NCBI GenBank assembly: GCA_964057225.1
Contig: OZ059899.1
Coordinates: 8,246,001-8,310,000, forward strand
From: Auanema rhodensis
Taxonomy: Eukaryota; Nematoda; Chromadorea; Rhabditida; Rhabditidae
Reading direction: 5' to 3'
DNA: 64,000 nt
Positions 35,301-50,594 of the stretch are shown one piece after another (position 1 is the stretch's first letter; every line of letters starts with the position of its first letter). Both the position numbers and the translations under genes were made by a program. The notes below the pieces were generated by a model. It was not told where the DNA came from. It made no database searches and saw nothing but the letters and a program-made list of their open reading frames with translations.

Positions 35301-38300
35301 ATTATGATGATGATGATGTAGCAGTATTCAGGGTCATATAGGGTGAACGAGGAGGAGGAGGAAGAGGAGGAGGAAGAGGAGAAGGATTAGGAGAAAGAAA
35401 AGAAAATTATAAATGATCAGACAAAGATTAGGATAGTGAACCTCTGAAAGCGTCACTGTTCTTTTATTCAATCTTTCATCAACCCCGTTCTTCCTTAATT
35501 CAGTAGAATAAAAAAAATTCAAATCTGAATTTTAAAAAAATAAAAAATAGCAGGCACGTTTCGATAAAGCCGACATCATCATGTCAATTTCGTTTCACTT
35601 TTTTTCATATGTCTCCGCCTAATAAAGATTTAAGAAAAGATGTAAGAAAACGGCGAACTAGCTCTATTAACTGTACACGTACGAAAAGAAAAAAAGTAAG
35701 AAAGAGATACGTCGCAGAGAACAAAAGCAAAAAATCGGCATGAGGAGAAAAGAACAGCCTATTTAGGTTCAATGTTTTTCTTACAGTTTACTTAGGAAAA
35801 AGTACTGTTTCCTTGTTCTTTGTTCAATTATCTGGACCATATATTAACGGATAGTTGTCAGAAATAAACAGTACAAGGCAATATTTTATCTCTATTAATA
35901 ACGTTGAGTCTATAAGAAGGTTATAATGACGAATAAGAGACGAGAGAAAAGGGTAGTAAAAGAGAGGAAAAGGAAAAAAAACAAGAAAACATAAGAGAAT
36001 CAGAGAAATTAGAATGATGATTGGGATAGCCTTCTTTAGATTATTATCTAATAGGTAAGCATCAGAATGGCATTTATAACCAACAATCTTCGTGACAATC
36101 TATTGATTACCGGGAAATGAGTTTGATTCTGTATGCCCATTAAGGAATATAAATTAAGTTTCTTGTTAAACAACATTTCCTTTCATCTCTAAATGTATAT
36201 AATACAGTCTGTTGATGATGTTAAGCTAAGCATACAAAATGAATCAATGTCAACAATCTGTGGAAATGTTAACTAGCTTACACAAGTTAAAGACTTAATC
36301 TTATGTACTTAATTTCATACGTAGTCAATAATTGGATTATATGTTTTCTTTTAACAATTTAGTTGTTACATCAAAATAATTTGACCTTTTCGGCTTTATT
36401 TTGAATATCAAAACATTACTGATAAGACCTCGTCTCCATAGATGATTCAGAAAATAAACACATGTATGCTGAATGACCTATCAAAAGTAGTAAAAAAATC
36501 TGATATATTCTATCAGAATAATGCATAAAGATATGTGTCCCCCCCCAAAAAAAAATAACACAGCAATCTATTGTAAAAAAATATAAAAAGAAAGTCAAAT
36601 GCAAGAAAAAAAGCAAATAATGAAATAAATCATAATGTAAAGATAGAACTATTGGATTACCTTTCTCAACAGATTAAGGTAAATTTAAAAAAAAAAGAAT
36701 CAAATGAAACGAATTCATGAAATTCAAGTCCATATCTAGATTCTAGGTATTGTTACATTTTTTTTACAAAAAAATCAGATTTCTTTCGTGATGTACCGCC
36801 ATATATGAAATCGATGATGACTAAAACTAACCTAATTCATAATCAATCGGTGGAATGTGTTCTTCTGGAATAATATTCAAAGAATATGTGCTATAGTGAT
36901 GCCACTTGGGACCAGAAGCTGGTGTAGTTCGGCGCATCGTTTGATATACTCTTTATACGCGACTGCCAGACCAAGTCAAATCACAAATAAATATAGTGGG
37001 AGGAGAGATTTGAGATGTACAATCTTTCCTTTTAGCTTTGCTTATTGCAAAATAAGCAACAACTTTGAGAATATATAGTTAGATGAACTAATAGTATAGA
37101 AAAATAAAATCAGTCAGTATTAGTCTAATTGTATAATAGAAGAGTGAATGTTCAGCAAGTAAAGCTCAATAATGAATATATCGATGATTCACTGTTCAGA
37201 GGCCGCAGGCTTGAAGTGCGACCGTAGATAGCGACGGATGATCTTGTACAAAGTGAACACAGACGCTACACTGCCTGCAAGATTTAGATGACCAACTAGC
37301 TTGGTTTAGGCTGGATAATCCGAAGTAGTACAGAAGGCCTTATGAGGCTCGAAACTGAAGTCAGGTCGCTTGTCGTTGCCTGTCCTGTAAGCCTAACGAC
37401 AACGGAAACAAGCCCTGAGCAGACAATATGCAGAACGTGATCGTCGTTGTTCTCGTTGTGAATAGATTCTAGTGTCCGATGCGTTAAAAGTGATTTGAAT
37501 AGATAACTAAGTCAAAATTTAGTAGATACGAAGAAGTTTTTCAAATCAGATTTTATATGCGATCGTCGCTGGCTAGCGTTGACAGAAGTGGGAAAATTGG
37601 AGTTAACGAACAACTCGAGACAGGCTAGTAGCAGATCTTCAGATGATCAGCCGACGATCAAGAGCTGACACCGTCTTGGCCGGTTGCTGCTATGGCTGGC
37701 CGTTCGCTCGTCCGTGGTCAGTAGGTCTCCGCCCGCCTGCCGCGCTCTTCGCGTCCGAGGTCGTGCAGCGGCGAATGCGACAACCCAGTGAGAAGTTGCG
37801 GACAGCCCATGAGGCTGTAATATGTGTGTGTGAGAAGGTAGTGATCATGGATGAATGTGATAATAATTATTTCGTGAATGCCTCGGTTTTCAATCTTTTC
37901 ACTTTTCCATCCCAATATCGCGGACTTCACACCTCGTCACAGTTCGTCATATTCCTGCTACCCCCGCAGAATGTGAATATATATATTTCTATTTTACTTT
38001 GCACTCTGCTTGGTATTCCGCTCCTACGCTTACTTCCGTTACTCAGAACCGCAACAGCGTAACTATAATAAAAAATGAAGCAAGATAAAAGGGAAAACAG
38101 AGACAGAAGATGAGAGAGAAAGTAGACAGCGAAATATGAGGGGAAACAGAAGAAATATTACAATTCAATTTATCATCATATTCTTTTGTTTCAATTATTT
38201 AATCAAGCGTATATGGATAAAATGAAAGTTTGTTCACCAACTATCTAATATAATGCATTCAAATGCCAATAACTATGCTATTATGATTAATTAAAAAAAA

Positions 38301-41227
38301 TAAAATTATGTGCATAGAAAGAGGATATGATAAAAATATTTAGATGTTGATCAAGAATTTGTTTCGTCTTTCATTTATATTAACGAATTAGAAAACATCA
38401 CAGCAGCGACTTGAACTCGGTTTAACTCCAATGTCAAATTTCAAGATAGACATTGTTATTTGTAATATAAAAACGAAGTGAAAGCAGAAAAAAAACTTTG
38501 TAGCTCATTAGTTTAAGTTTGAAATTACTTTTCTGCATGTTTCACAAAGTTTTCTACATAATTACATTTAAGTTAATCATTTATTTTGTTTACAAACTAA
38601 TTTATAATCCTCATCCCAAGGCCAATCTAAGGTAAAGACAATCCATTAACGTTGAGTATAGAACAATCAGATGATTCGTCCAGTAGTTCACTCAAGCATA
38701 TGAGATATTTGTCTCTATTTTTCAAAATAAAATTTGAACTTAAGAGCAAATTGGTAGAACTATGTGTGATAGATGTTATTCTATATATTTTTTTAATTTT
38801 ATCAATCTGTTCTTATCATGCTTTTACTCGATCTGTCTTCTTCTGTCAGTTCCCTCGGGTTCTTTTCTAGCTCTTAGCTTCAACTTCAAGTCCAATATGT
38901 TTTCACAGACAGCAAAGTTTCCAAAGGGAAAAGACTATGTAAGAATTGGTTAGCGTAAAAAGTATTGAAAACCAAACAGAATTCGATTATTCTTTTATTA
39001 GTTCTTGCCTAGAAGAATTAGAAAAATGAGAGATGTAGCCTAAGACTATAATGTTGAGCTTCTGCTGCATATTGCTCGATCGAAAATCATTTAGTATTTT
39101 TCAAAGTCGCAATATCTTACGGAGAAAGTAAGCAACAAACTTCTCTTTTTTTCTTCTTCGCCTTCTTCTCGACCCGTTGATAGAATACCAAACCTAACCA
39201 GATCCCAAGTCGTAAGGATAAGGAGGATAAAATTCACTTAACTGGATTCGTTTTAAGCTAGGGCTTCAAGGTAAATAGCACATGAAAATCAGATTCCATG
39301 TAGTTCAGTAGATTGAATTCATAGAAAAGGCAAAATGTGGATATAGATGCAATGCTTCATTGAGCTTTTCATTCTCAAATACTTTTTGAAGAATTATCTT
39401 TCTATCTTTAACCTGTCCCCTTCAAGAATTTAGAATTGAATTGAAAATAAATAACCAAACTTAAATCGTTCCTAACATAATAAATTATTATTGAATTATA
39501 TTATTCAATGTTGCTTCAAAATATTTTTTAAATAGATTAGCATAATTACATAAAAACTGCATCTACTACTGCTATCGTACATAACACAAAGGGCTACTGT
39601 TGAAATCTGCCAAGAGCTAACACATAAATTTTATTTATTTCTTCTATAAATGATATTGGAAATTGGAATAATTTGAATAATACTAAATATTGAATGAAAA
39701 CAAAAAAAAAGTTTTAAATGTTTTAAAATCTTTCAAGAATTTCCGTTTGAAGATTATATTGGCAAACGATTAGCGTTACGGGTTAATACCAGTTGACATT
39801 ACAAGGCTTAAATTGGATTTCAACTTTCTACTTTAAGCTTCAAACAAGTTATTGTTAACAGAAATTATTTGAATTGTATAGTATTTTATAAAAATTCGAT
39901 TATAAATAAAAATAATAAATTTGAAGAAGAAAAAAAAAGAATATTATCTAATATTCATTATTTAACATTGTTTTTGAAGGTGTGTCTAACTTTAATGTAC
40001 CATTAAGCATGTAAACGGTACAACGAAACCAAACTATTAGATTCGAAAACTATTAGGCAATACGAACCTGTCCAACGTATTCAAGGATTATCATAGCATC
40101 TATGAAAATGCGGCAGACATGACACTTTCATCTTTTACCATATATAAAGGAGAATAGAATCATTAAATGAAAGGGATTTACAAAAAAACATTAATGCTTC
40201 ATCTTTCAAATCATTTTTATATATTACAGTCGAATATTGAAGTATTTATAAGCTAATTGATACTATTTTTTATAAAACTGATATAATATACACCATTTTC
40301 AATGTTTTATATGCTATATATTACTCAATAACTTAGTTCAATGAAAACCATACGAAAAGCGGATAATGTGACAGAACAACTCAAGCTTCTCAAGCGAAAT
40401 TGACATGTAAGGGACGTCATTTAGTACGGATTGTGAAGTAAACGAGAAGAAAATAAGGATACTCAAATTTGCAACTTGTCTCTTTATTATAACTCTAAAT
40501 TACAATTCAAATAAAAAAAAATGATGTCGCGAGGGAAAAAATGTTTGGATTGTCCAATGATTGTTGATAATTATTTGAAAACTACTTGACCCAATATGAT
40601 TGTCAACTCGACTCAAAACGTTTTTTTCTCGGATTCATCAAATAGAAAAAAATTTGTTTATACACTTTACAACTTTATTTATAATTTTTAAATTAAGTTT
40701 TTTAGTATATTTCGTTTTGATCTCTTAATTATAATATTATTTTATATAAAGTTTTGAGAATGGTTTCCTCTGATATGCAAATAATATGAAGTAAATAGAA
40801 TAATGTTACATAATCTCAAAACATGTCTATCATATTTGCATCATAACTGATGAGACATAAGCTGACTTTTTAATTTTTCAGACTATACAGGGTTTTTTCA
40901 TATTCTAGTTATTTCTTATGTAAAGCATGTATAAATACATGTAAAATGTTACATAAAGTCAATCTATATTTATCCGAAAAACGTGTTTGAAATATTCGTC
41001 TCATAGAATTAACATAATAGTTACCAATCTATGAAAAAGTGAAAGGTATGAGTCAGGAGAGGGGGTTGATACCATTTTGAAAGAACCAAACACTACATAA
41101 ACATTGACTGTTCAAGTTGATAATGTTAATATCAGTTAGTTCAAGGAGTGTACACGTTGAGTTTTTCTGAGTCAAAGTGCGAACTCAGAAATGTTGTCGT
41201 CAGAGAGTAATAGAGAGAGAGACAAGT

Positions 41228-41283
<56 letters not shown>

Positions 41284-44200
41284 AAAGGTAAAAAAGCGAC
41301 AAAGAGAAGAATCAGAAGATTTTTCTGCCAAAGAAAAGAAAACATTTTACATCAATTGATGCACAGAAAACTCCTTCAAATAAATGGTAGGAGCATAGAG
41401 ACTAGGCGGAAAAAAGCACAAGCTCAATGACAAGACTTATTTGCTCATCGATGTTCTCAGCCTCAAACACTGTCGCGTCTCTTCAATTCTTTTAATCTTT
41501 TGACAGTTTCATATACCTTCCGTCATGTTTTCTTTTAAGAACAGGAACCTAGGTCTATTGAATCGTCTCACTTGATGCTCTTTCATACTGACTATTTAGA
41601 AATTCCAACACTAAGAAGAAGACATAAAGGAAAACATACTAAGACCTGACAAATAAAAGCTAATCATACATAAATGACGAGAAATGTAATTACTATTTAA
41701 AGAGTGAAATTGAAGTTTTCGAAATAACTCACTTAACTCACCTTCATCTATTGGTGAAATTAGAAATGGAATATCAACGTCATGATTTTCATCAGAAATT
41801 GCGTCTTCGAGCTGATGTTGACGGCGGCGACGTGCCAATGTGGAATTCTTCGTCACCGTCAACTTCACATAGATGGTTCGAATTCCATCCAAGAACCATA
41901 TTAAGAAATAGTAAGGTAAGCAAATAATACATAGCAGTAGATGAAGAAAACGAGAAGATGATGAGGTAGTTTCAGTGTAAGTTGTAGTAGTAGCAGTAGA
42001 AGTTGTCCTGCTCCTCGTCGTCGTTGTCGTCAGTGACGACGGGACCATCCTTTGTTCAAATGTATAGGATACAATTTTCCAGAAGGTCTTGTAAATGCTG
42101 CAGATGAAATAAATGCACACAAGTCTTATGATCTAAGCCAGGGGCACAAAACTGAATAACGGAGACGACAGTGGTCCGTCAGAGAGAAAGAAAGAGAGGC
42201 CGTTCACAGACCGGCTAGCCGAACAAGAACAAGAGAACGAGAGAAAGAGCAATGGAGAAATAGAAAGGAGAGGAGGGGTTGGAAAAAAGGAAAAATGAGG
42301 TAGGGCAACGAACAGAAGAAAAAAAGATGAAAAGGAAAAATGCGCGAAAAACATGGAATTATGAAGAGCAAGAGAGAGAAGGACAAAACATAAAGGGAAA
42401 CAGGGAGAAAGACAGATAGAAGGTGGGAGAGAGAAGGTAATGGTATTCCTGTTCCAGGTAGAGAATCAAAATCAAAATAAATATACAATATATGTAATAT
42501 GTATGTATGCATGAGAATATTGTAAAAATGCGAATGACATCATTTCGGTAAACTAAGATTGGCCAGCTAGACGAGTCGGAAGAAAAAATAAAATACATGC
42601 ACATGCATTGTATTGAAAGTGATTAGAGATTAAAAAAAGTAATGTTCTATATCATTCAGAAAATTCTATTTATATATATATTTTTTTTAAAAACAGGAAA
42701 GAATATCCAGGTAAGAAGATTGAAATTGAAAAATCAGGACATTTTCGCACATTTTTGGGTGTGAAATAGGCAGAAGAAGAATAGTAAGAAATCATATAAA
42801 CGCACAGATAGAGATAGAGAGAGATACATTTTGCCAAAAGAAATACGTTGTGAAACAATGCTTAACGCTTTTTCCGTATAAAAATATATGTTCTAATAAA
42901 AGACTAATATATTATTTATTACGTAAAAGACGGAAATGCTTGTGTTAAAAACTTAAAAAAAAAAAGAATTAGCCTATTTCTCAGTCTATAAAAATGTTCG
43001 AATGGTGATTCAATTGAGAGATGAGAAAGAAAAAGAGAATAGGCATATCCTAATAGAATAAACATTGGATATCCGAATGAATAGAAGAAGCTTATCGATA
43101 AAAAAAAGCATAAAAGTATCTTCATCTTCAATCCAACTAAGGATGAAATATTTTTCGATTCGATTCAATTAGATAAGCCCATACCATTTGCAAAGAGAAT
43201 TTAGGGGATGATATAAGCTTGATGTTGATAGACAAGCTAGGCATTGTTTGATGAAACATAGAGTTGATTGCTGCTGGATTATCAGCTCTGATAAAGAAGA
43301 CAATAACTGGATCAAATTAAATGAAAGCAAGTGCATTAGTCTAACTATACGTATAGTCTATTAAATTTTATATATTATAAAAAAAATCAATATTTCTAAA
43401 TTTACAAATTTCTTATAGCTATCTAGGCTAACTGCAGAATAACGCCAGCTAGACGACTAGGTGGTCGTTAGCCAATCGAACATTTCAAATGATCCAAACT
43501 ATTATACTAAATCCAACAAAAATCATCATGAGATTTTAATTATTTTTCCCAAAAGTATCATTTAGAAAACTGCTTTATGGTATAAAATGGGTTTATCTTT
43601 GTTTGAACAGTGCAAAGTACTGAAGTAGAATAATATGAATAATGAAAAAGTCGAACGGTATTTACTTTTTTTTAGATTAATAGCTTGAAAATAAAGAATT
43701 TATCGAGTATAGTAAAATAAAGTAAGATATGAGGTTAAGAACAAATGACTAATTTAGCACATAAGATAGAGAGAACGAGAGAGAGAAGAAGAGGACACCG
43801 GCAATAATGACTACTTAAGGTTCTTAAAACTGAAAAAAAAAGAAAAACATGAGTTTTCATATTTTCTAGACATGATCAAAGGTGCATAATAAACCGCAAT
43901 TTTCATGAGAAAACACAAAGGTAGTAAGAATGAGAGAAGATGAAGAATGAGAGAGGAGAAACAATAGGTGATCAAATACCATTTCATTTGAACTTTTTTT
44001 CTGATGAAAGAATAGTATATATTGAGTAATGTAAATCATAAGCCAAAACGGTTGGAAAAGAAAAAAATGGACATGGAGCTCGAGCGATGTTCATCAAAGT
44101 GTTACTTCGCCGTTCGTTCTTAACATCCAGGAAGGGTTCAGGATGATGAAAACTCCGCCTTCAACATTTTCTCTTCTTTTCCTTTACCCTCCGCCTATTT

Positions 44201-47200
44201 CATGTTGTTCCTCTTCAGTTCATAGACTATTTCTCTCCTTCTATCTCTCTTCATCACTCCCCACAATACTTCATCTGTTCCAAAACCAAGCGGATGTGTT
44301 TGATGATATCCTATACGACTTCGGCTGCTTTTTCTGTCTGCTTCTCGTCTTTATAGCAAAACCCATTCCATTCTACTTTCATTCAGGTCAAGCTCATTTC
44401 ATTTTTTTTATGTTGTCGTCGGTATAACTGGCTATCATTAATACAGATATACACTCAAAACTATCGGTAAGTTGATTTGCTAACTCATTTTCAATATTAG
44501 TAATTGGACTTAGTGCTGGCTTGAAATCAGTAACTATTTTGAACCAAGCATTTCTAGACAACTTGACCGTTATAAACTTCTCCAAAGCTGAGTAAAAACC
44601 GTGAAGAAATTTGATGTAATGAGACATTCGAAGTTGACAAGGCTAGTGAAGATGTCCACGACATCATTAGTGAAATGGAGCGGAGATAGAAACCATAACG
44701 TTACAGAGAATTGAACAATAGTTTCACAACCTTACAATTTACGATTCAAACTCAAAAAAGCAAAATGTGAAAAAAAGGAAGATAAAATACGACAAAGTGT
44801 GAAGAAAAATGAATAATGATAAAACCATTCTGTCTAGGTCAGTGAAGAAAAGAGAATAGTTTTCTTTTTTTTTTAATATTTTGACCAAAGTTTGAGTATG
44901 AAAAAGAAAAAAATATAGCAAGAAAAACGTTTTATTCGTCTTTATTCTTAAATACTTGTGAAGCTGCTTTCATCAACTATCGTTAAAAATGCATTGATAT
45001 ATAAGACAATTCACAAAAAAAAACTTATTGAACACGACGTATGAGAGTAAAATGATGTTCACGTTTATCTTTAGTGCATCACTTCTTCATCTTATATTTT
45101 TCTTCTTTTAACGAAATTCTCAACTATTTGGCTCACAAACATGGGGCTGTTATTAGATTGCATAAATGGCCAATCATTTTCAAAAATGTCCACAAGAGTG
45201 GAGATGAGAATAAAGTGCATGAGCATGAAGACGCCTACTGAACTAAAAATATAAATAACTTAAAATTTGCTTTTGCAGCCTTATTATGAAAAGCATAATT
45301 TATTTTGACATCAGACAATTGCTCTTAGCCTCATTATAGCGAAATTTACTTTTCATCTCTTTAGACTAAGCTTTTCCGTCAGCTTGTCAGGTCCGTACAA
45401 CATACAGATTGATGTTGCGGAACGAACATGCCAGCTGTAGATGTCCGATCCTGTGTCAGGTCAGGACATTGCAATCACAGGCAGCACCACGAGAGCCAGA
45501 CATACGACCATTGGCTAGCTAACTTCTTCCCCCACCCTCCCAAGAACCTATCGACATACAGACGTTTCATATCAGCTGAGAATAAGCATCTCAGCAGCTG
45601 ACAACAAGAACATTCATCTTTTCGTCTAAAAAAACTATTTCCTTGAGATTGAAGAAACGCCAGAAGCTTTTAGCTAGGTGAATGAATGAAAACAAGCTTT
45701 TTGAATTTTAAAATAAATTTCATCGAAATACAATAGTTTCTTATAAGAATATGTACAATAGAAAATTACTTTTCGTTAATTTTAAAGCATGAAAAACAAT
45801 ATAGATAATATAAATATCTAATACGTATAGACGAATAATGTATGTTAGTATTATTCATTTAATTAAATTGTTTCAATATGATAAATTTTTCATTAACTAT
45901 TTAAAATAAAATAAGAAAAAAAATTCAAAAAATATATTCTCCAAACTATATTACCAAAAATAAAATTATAATGATGAATAGTTATAATAAATAAGATTTT
46001 CTAGTATAGGAAGATAAACTATCAAAATAGATAGTACAATTCATAAAGTCGGAGGTCTCTACAGTAATTCAATAAAATAAGATAAGAAGTCCGTTTGATT
46101 CATTTATATGATTTCATATTAATGAATATAATATATAGATATATTACTTTGTAGTTATTATAACTATATAGTATAATATAAGTATAACTACAATACTCTA
46201 TGTATTAAATGTAAAACAATGACTAACCTCTTACACTCCCAAATCGGGATGGACTGAAGTCGTGATATTCCATCTGAATCATGATAATCTCATATCGTAA
46301 ATTAAATGAAGAAAACGAAACTACATACGTAAATGAAACTTTTTTTTAGACGCAAAAAAAACAAGAAAATGATAGGAAAATAAGAAACAAAAAGAAGACA
46401 TTGATTGAAGAAAATTGGATAATGATTACTGAAAAAAATGGAAAAGATTGTTTATATGGAATTATTAGAGCTGTAAGGAGTAAGCAGCACAGATTCATCT
46501 TGTGATTTTTCTTTTTGAGGTTGTGTGTATGAATTACTGCGAGAGAATGAAGAGATGAGGATTGAAAGAGAAACGGGCTGGTTCAATGAATGCCTACCAT
46601 GGCTTCTGGCTTGTTGGCCTTGACTTCCAGCAGTGATATCGAAGCACAAAGCCAGACGTCAGACTATACCATGTGGCAGTAAGAGGTGATGGTATTTGAG
46701 TCTTATTCTTCTTCTTCTTCTTCTTCTTGTCCTCTTCACATTGATGTCGTTGTCATTATCGTCAACTTTAACGTTGTAAGGTAAGAGGAATGAAAGAATG
46801 TAGTAAGACTATTCAAAACTTGACAGTAAAAATGGGTTTGTGTTGAAAATGAATTGTGGAAATAAAGCATTGAAAACACAAACGTGGAAATAGATATGTG
46901 ATAGATTGACAATGAATTAGCAAAAAAGAGAAAAGGTGGCGAGGTCGAGATTTCGAATTGCGAACCCTCATGTCAAACTATAGCTATAGCTTATAGGTTA
47001 TAGATATGATGATAGAAAATGGTCTAGTTTATAACAAATTTTTCTCGAAAAAAGAGCTTAGGAACTAGGTGATATCTTTAGAGGCGAGATCGAAACAGAT
47101 TAATGATTATATACTTCTTTAAGCGATTTGCGATATTCTCATTGACGGGGTCGGTCTTGAATTCGATGCTAAATGCAGACGTTGTCGTTATTGTCTACTT

Positions 47201-50200
47201 CGCAGTTGGCTATCTTGCAACGAGATAGGCCGTCTATAACCCATTCTCGCACTTTATCTCTCTACATTAACCGAAATTAGAATTGTTCCAAGGAATAGGA
47301 AGGAAAAAAACGGAAATACGTTTAAGGCCACCAGCTGTGAATGCAATGACCCTAGCGCAACAAATGATTTGAACGAAAGATCAGGCATTTCTGAAGAAAG
47401 AGAGAGAGAGAGAGCTGATACATTCTTAGAAATTGTTTCAACTGAGTAATCAACATATATGTTGAAAATATTATAAAAAGAACAAAAGAAAACTATTATT
47501 ATTATAAATATAAAACATTAGTTAATTATATTTATATATATAAATATAGAGAATATATGTTTATGATCAACTCATCAGACAGACACATTCATCAAGTGAA
47601 CGAAAAGAAAGATACAGGCAAAAATGGATAATGATCGTTTCAAACTATACCAAATAAGAACAAATGAAAGAACTAAAAATTTCAAAATGTTAGGTACACC
47701 AAAATATAATTAAATATTTAATTGGAACAAAAATTAGATATAAAAGACAATTCTTAGATCTAATTTGCTAGTAAATGATTCGAGCAAGCAAGGGTAGCAG
47801 GTGGCGGTGTCATTGAAAACAGTTTACGGGCGGCATATTCGATGATGGTTATTCAACTATCCGATGGCTGTTTGTCAACAGAAACTCTATGTTTCGGTTT
47901 TTATGACTATTAGCTCTTAGAGAAAAGAAAAGTGGTTGAGAACTGGAAAAACGAAAACTAACAAGAAGCTTAGAACTAAAGTATCGATAACGATGAAGAT
48001 TATAGAAATGAGACAACTTATATCTTATAAAAAACGATTTCATTTTCATTTGAACTAAAACATTAGAATGAACAATATACTCATTTTCAATAATTTAACT
48101 ATCAAAGAATGGCATGACGAATGGTCTTTGAAGTACCATTTTCAAGAACTTTGAATAAAATAGTTACAAATAGTATTAATTAACTATTATATTGTCTTAT
48201 TTTGGGTTTATTTAGCAGTTTAAACCTCTGAAACAGAAGAAAACTGTAGTTCAAAGCTTCAACATAAGTGAATAGTATCACTGATATTCGGAGCATTTCG
48301 AGTGGGTAGACGAGAATTTCAACAGTAGATTAGACAGTTTTCAAATGATGATAGGAAAACCATAGTGAAGGCTTCATACTATTGATGAATGTGAGAGATA
48401 TATAAGATATTAAATAGGAAAGGAGAAGAGCTTGTGACTACTTTCGGACTGCACCGATCTCTTCCTTAGACTTGGGTCGCGTGCCCAGTGACGGCTTTTT
48501 GACACTTTCGACAGCTGCGTGGCTGCGTAGTCTACAAACGGTTCTTTACCTTCCTATCCTCTGCAGGTTTTTTCAGATTGATCTCTTCATTCCAATTAGT
48601 ATAATAGCTGAGCATTATGTTAAAAGTCGTTTCAGATGAGGAAAGATATGACACGCTAGAGAATTGAGCCAAAAGAGCATGCGATGGACGAACATTAATT
48701 ATTCAAAAATAGATTAGAATAGACAAATTTTGGTAGATATGAGCAACAAGCTCAAACCAAAAGTTATCATTGAACATGAAAATCAAGATGTAACCCACTA
48801 AAATAACATTGAATGTGGAAGAAATTAGAAAGAAACGTATAAAAAAGGAATTCAATCGCCTTCTGCGAGCAGATGGCCATCTCAATAAACGACAGTCTTC
48901 CAAACAGAAGAGTAGGGAATACGTCCTCGGATACTCCACAGCACAAGGCTACGAGACATGCAGTGCTCATGACCATATCAAAACATAGTAGGAAAACAGG
49001 AGACTTTGGACAATCATTAAAACATACGAGACGGGACAGATGGTAGCGAAAGCCGTACAAACTAATTTTTCGAATTTCCCGAAACATCTCATCAAAAGCA
49101 GACAAAATATGATTGAATGTCAAAGTGACGAGATCAGCATTTAAGCCATGTCACAGTTAAAATCATGCGTTTGCGGAAAACAGGCTGAACAAGCTGGAGA
49201 GAGCGATAAGAAAGAGCAGCTTTTTCTTGAAATGAATCTAACGAGAGCTGCTGTTTCTTCGGTAGTCTGTTGGCTACACGACAGCAATAGCCGCTGCATG
49301 ATTGAACAAATCATGCGGTTGATTGTCGTTTGTCGTTCGTCGTTGTCGTATTGTTTCTTCTGGTTTAGTCCATGACCTCAGGCAATGATGAAAACGAGAG
49401 AATTATGGGACAAAAAAAAACATAAAGTAACAGTCGTCCAAGCGGATGACAATATAACATAAAAGATAGTGAAAGAAAGTATATGAAGTATGTAGACAAC
49501 AAGAAGAAGTGAGATTCTATACACGTATGGAACGATGAACATCAGTTGATGAAAAAACCAATCAGAGATGAATAACATCGAAGAGAGACGAAATGTAGAA
49601 TTCCGGTTCCGTTTTCACGGTAGGACTATGAGTCTAGGTGAGAACGACAGTGATACGATGAACAGAAGAGAGGCAAGAAAGAAAGAAGATGAAAAAGAAT
49701 GAAGGAGAATAGGAGGAAACAAATAAAGGTAAGGGTGTGATTTTGTGCCAACAGTGCAATCGGTTATACGAGAACGAAAAAAAGGAACAAAAAAAGAAAA
49801 ACGAAATTGAGGTAAAGAATGCTATGTTAACATACACATGGATGAGCTTTCTTTTTTTTTCACGTACTTTAAAGTCATTTAGATGGAACCGGAAACACAA
49901 GTGAGTTGTGAGTGGCATGAGATACCTATCAAGTATGAAATGGAACATTTTCAAAATGGCAGGATATTACATATATCCTATGATATCATAATATAATATT
50001 ATTTATATTATAGGTAATAGTATAGATGAATCAGTTAACTATAATGCTATTCACTAGTTCTTTTTCAGCCAGGTGGAATATATTGATGATTCAGATGAAA
50101 CTTTATTGTTCGATCAGTTAATGACTCATTTATAGTTTTCAAAGATTTTCTTAAAATGGAAACATTGAATAGACTGCTCAAGTAAGCCATTCAAAATAAT

Positions 50201-50541
50201 TTTGAAAAGAACAGAAAATCACGAAAGAGAAATGAAGTCAAAAATTAAAAATTTGAGTTCATGAACGCATATTCGACATCAACACAGAATGAAATCAATA
50301 CAGATTATTCAGATAAATATTGGAACTTTTCTGATTTGTTATATATAAAAATGAAAAAATAAAATATATGATATAGTAATACTTATATACTATATTCGAA
50401 CTATATACAGTAGTACATATTCCTATATTTATGAAGAAGACAAAAAATCAAAGCCATCAACTATAGAGAAAGAGGGATATACACAATAAGAAAATAACTT
50501 CATATAAAAGTTAAAAATAGCTTTCTTTAGTATATATGTTT

Positions 50542-50594
<53 letters not shown>

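Larger units (their letters stand above)
33202..41741 (-). other. RasGAP introns around the 33-bp exon
   Basis: About 8.5 kb of intron interrupted only by exon 36864-36832. It contains GAGGAG/GGAAGA-type purine tracts (35347-35392), a GA repeat (41231-41281) and a G+C-enriched island at 37190-37970. No further exon with consistent ATG, donor and phase was found. Confidence 0.55.

Noticed and set aside
37643-38062. 139-codon + strand frame as a nested gene.
   Set aside because: No recognisable domain, no splice or start support, and it arises where G+C content locally removes stop codons.
22900-47400. tRNA genes suggested by GGTTCGAA-like motifs (for example 22903, 28862, 41873).
   Set aside because: No cloverleaf with matching acceptor and anticodon stems could be drawn around any of them.
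48767-49123. 118-codon - strand frame as a gene or exon.
   Set aside because: Hydrophobic, low-complexity composition typical of chance frames, no matching donor, and no phase fit with the RasGAP exons.
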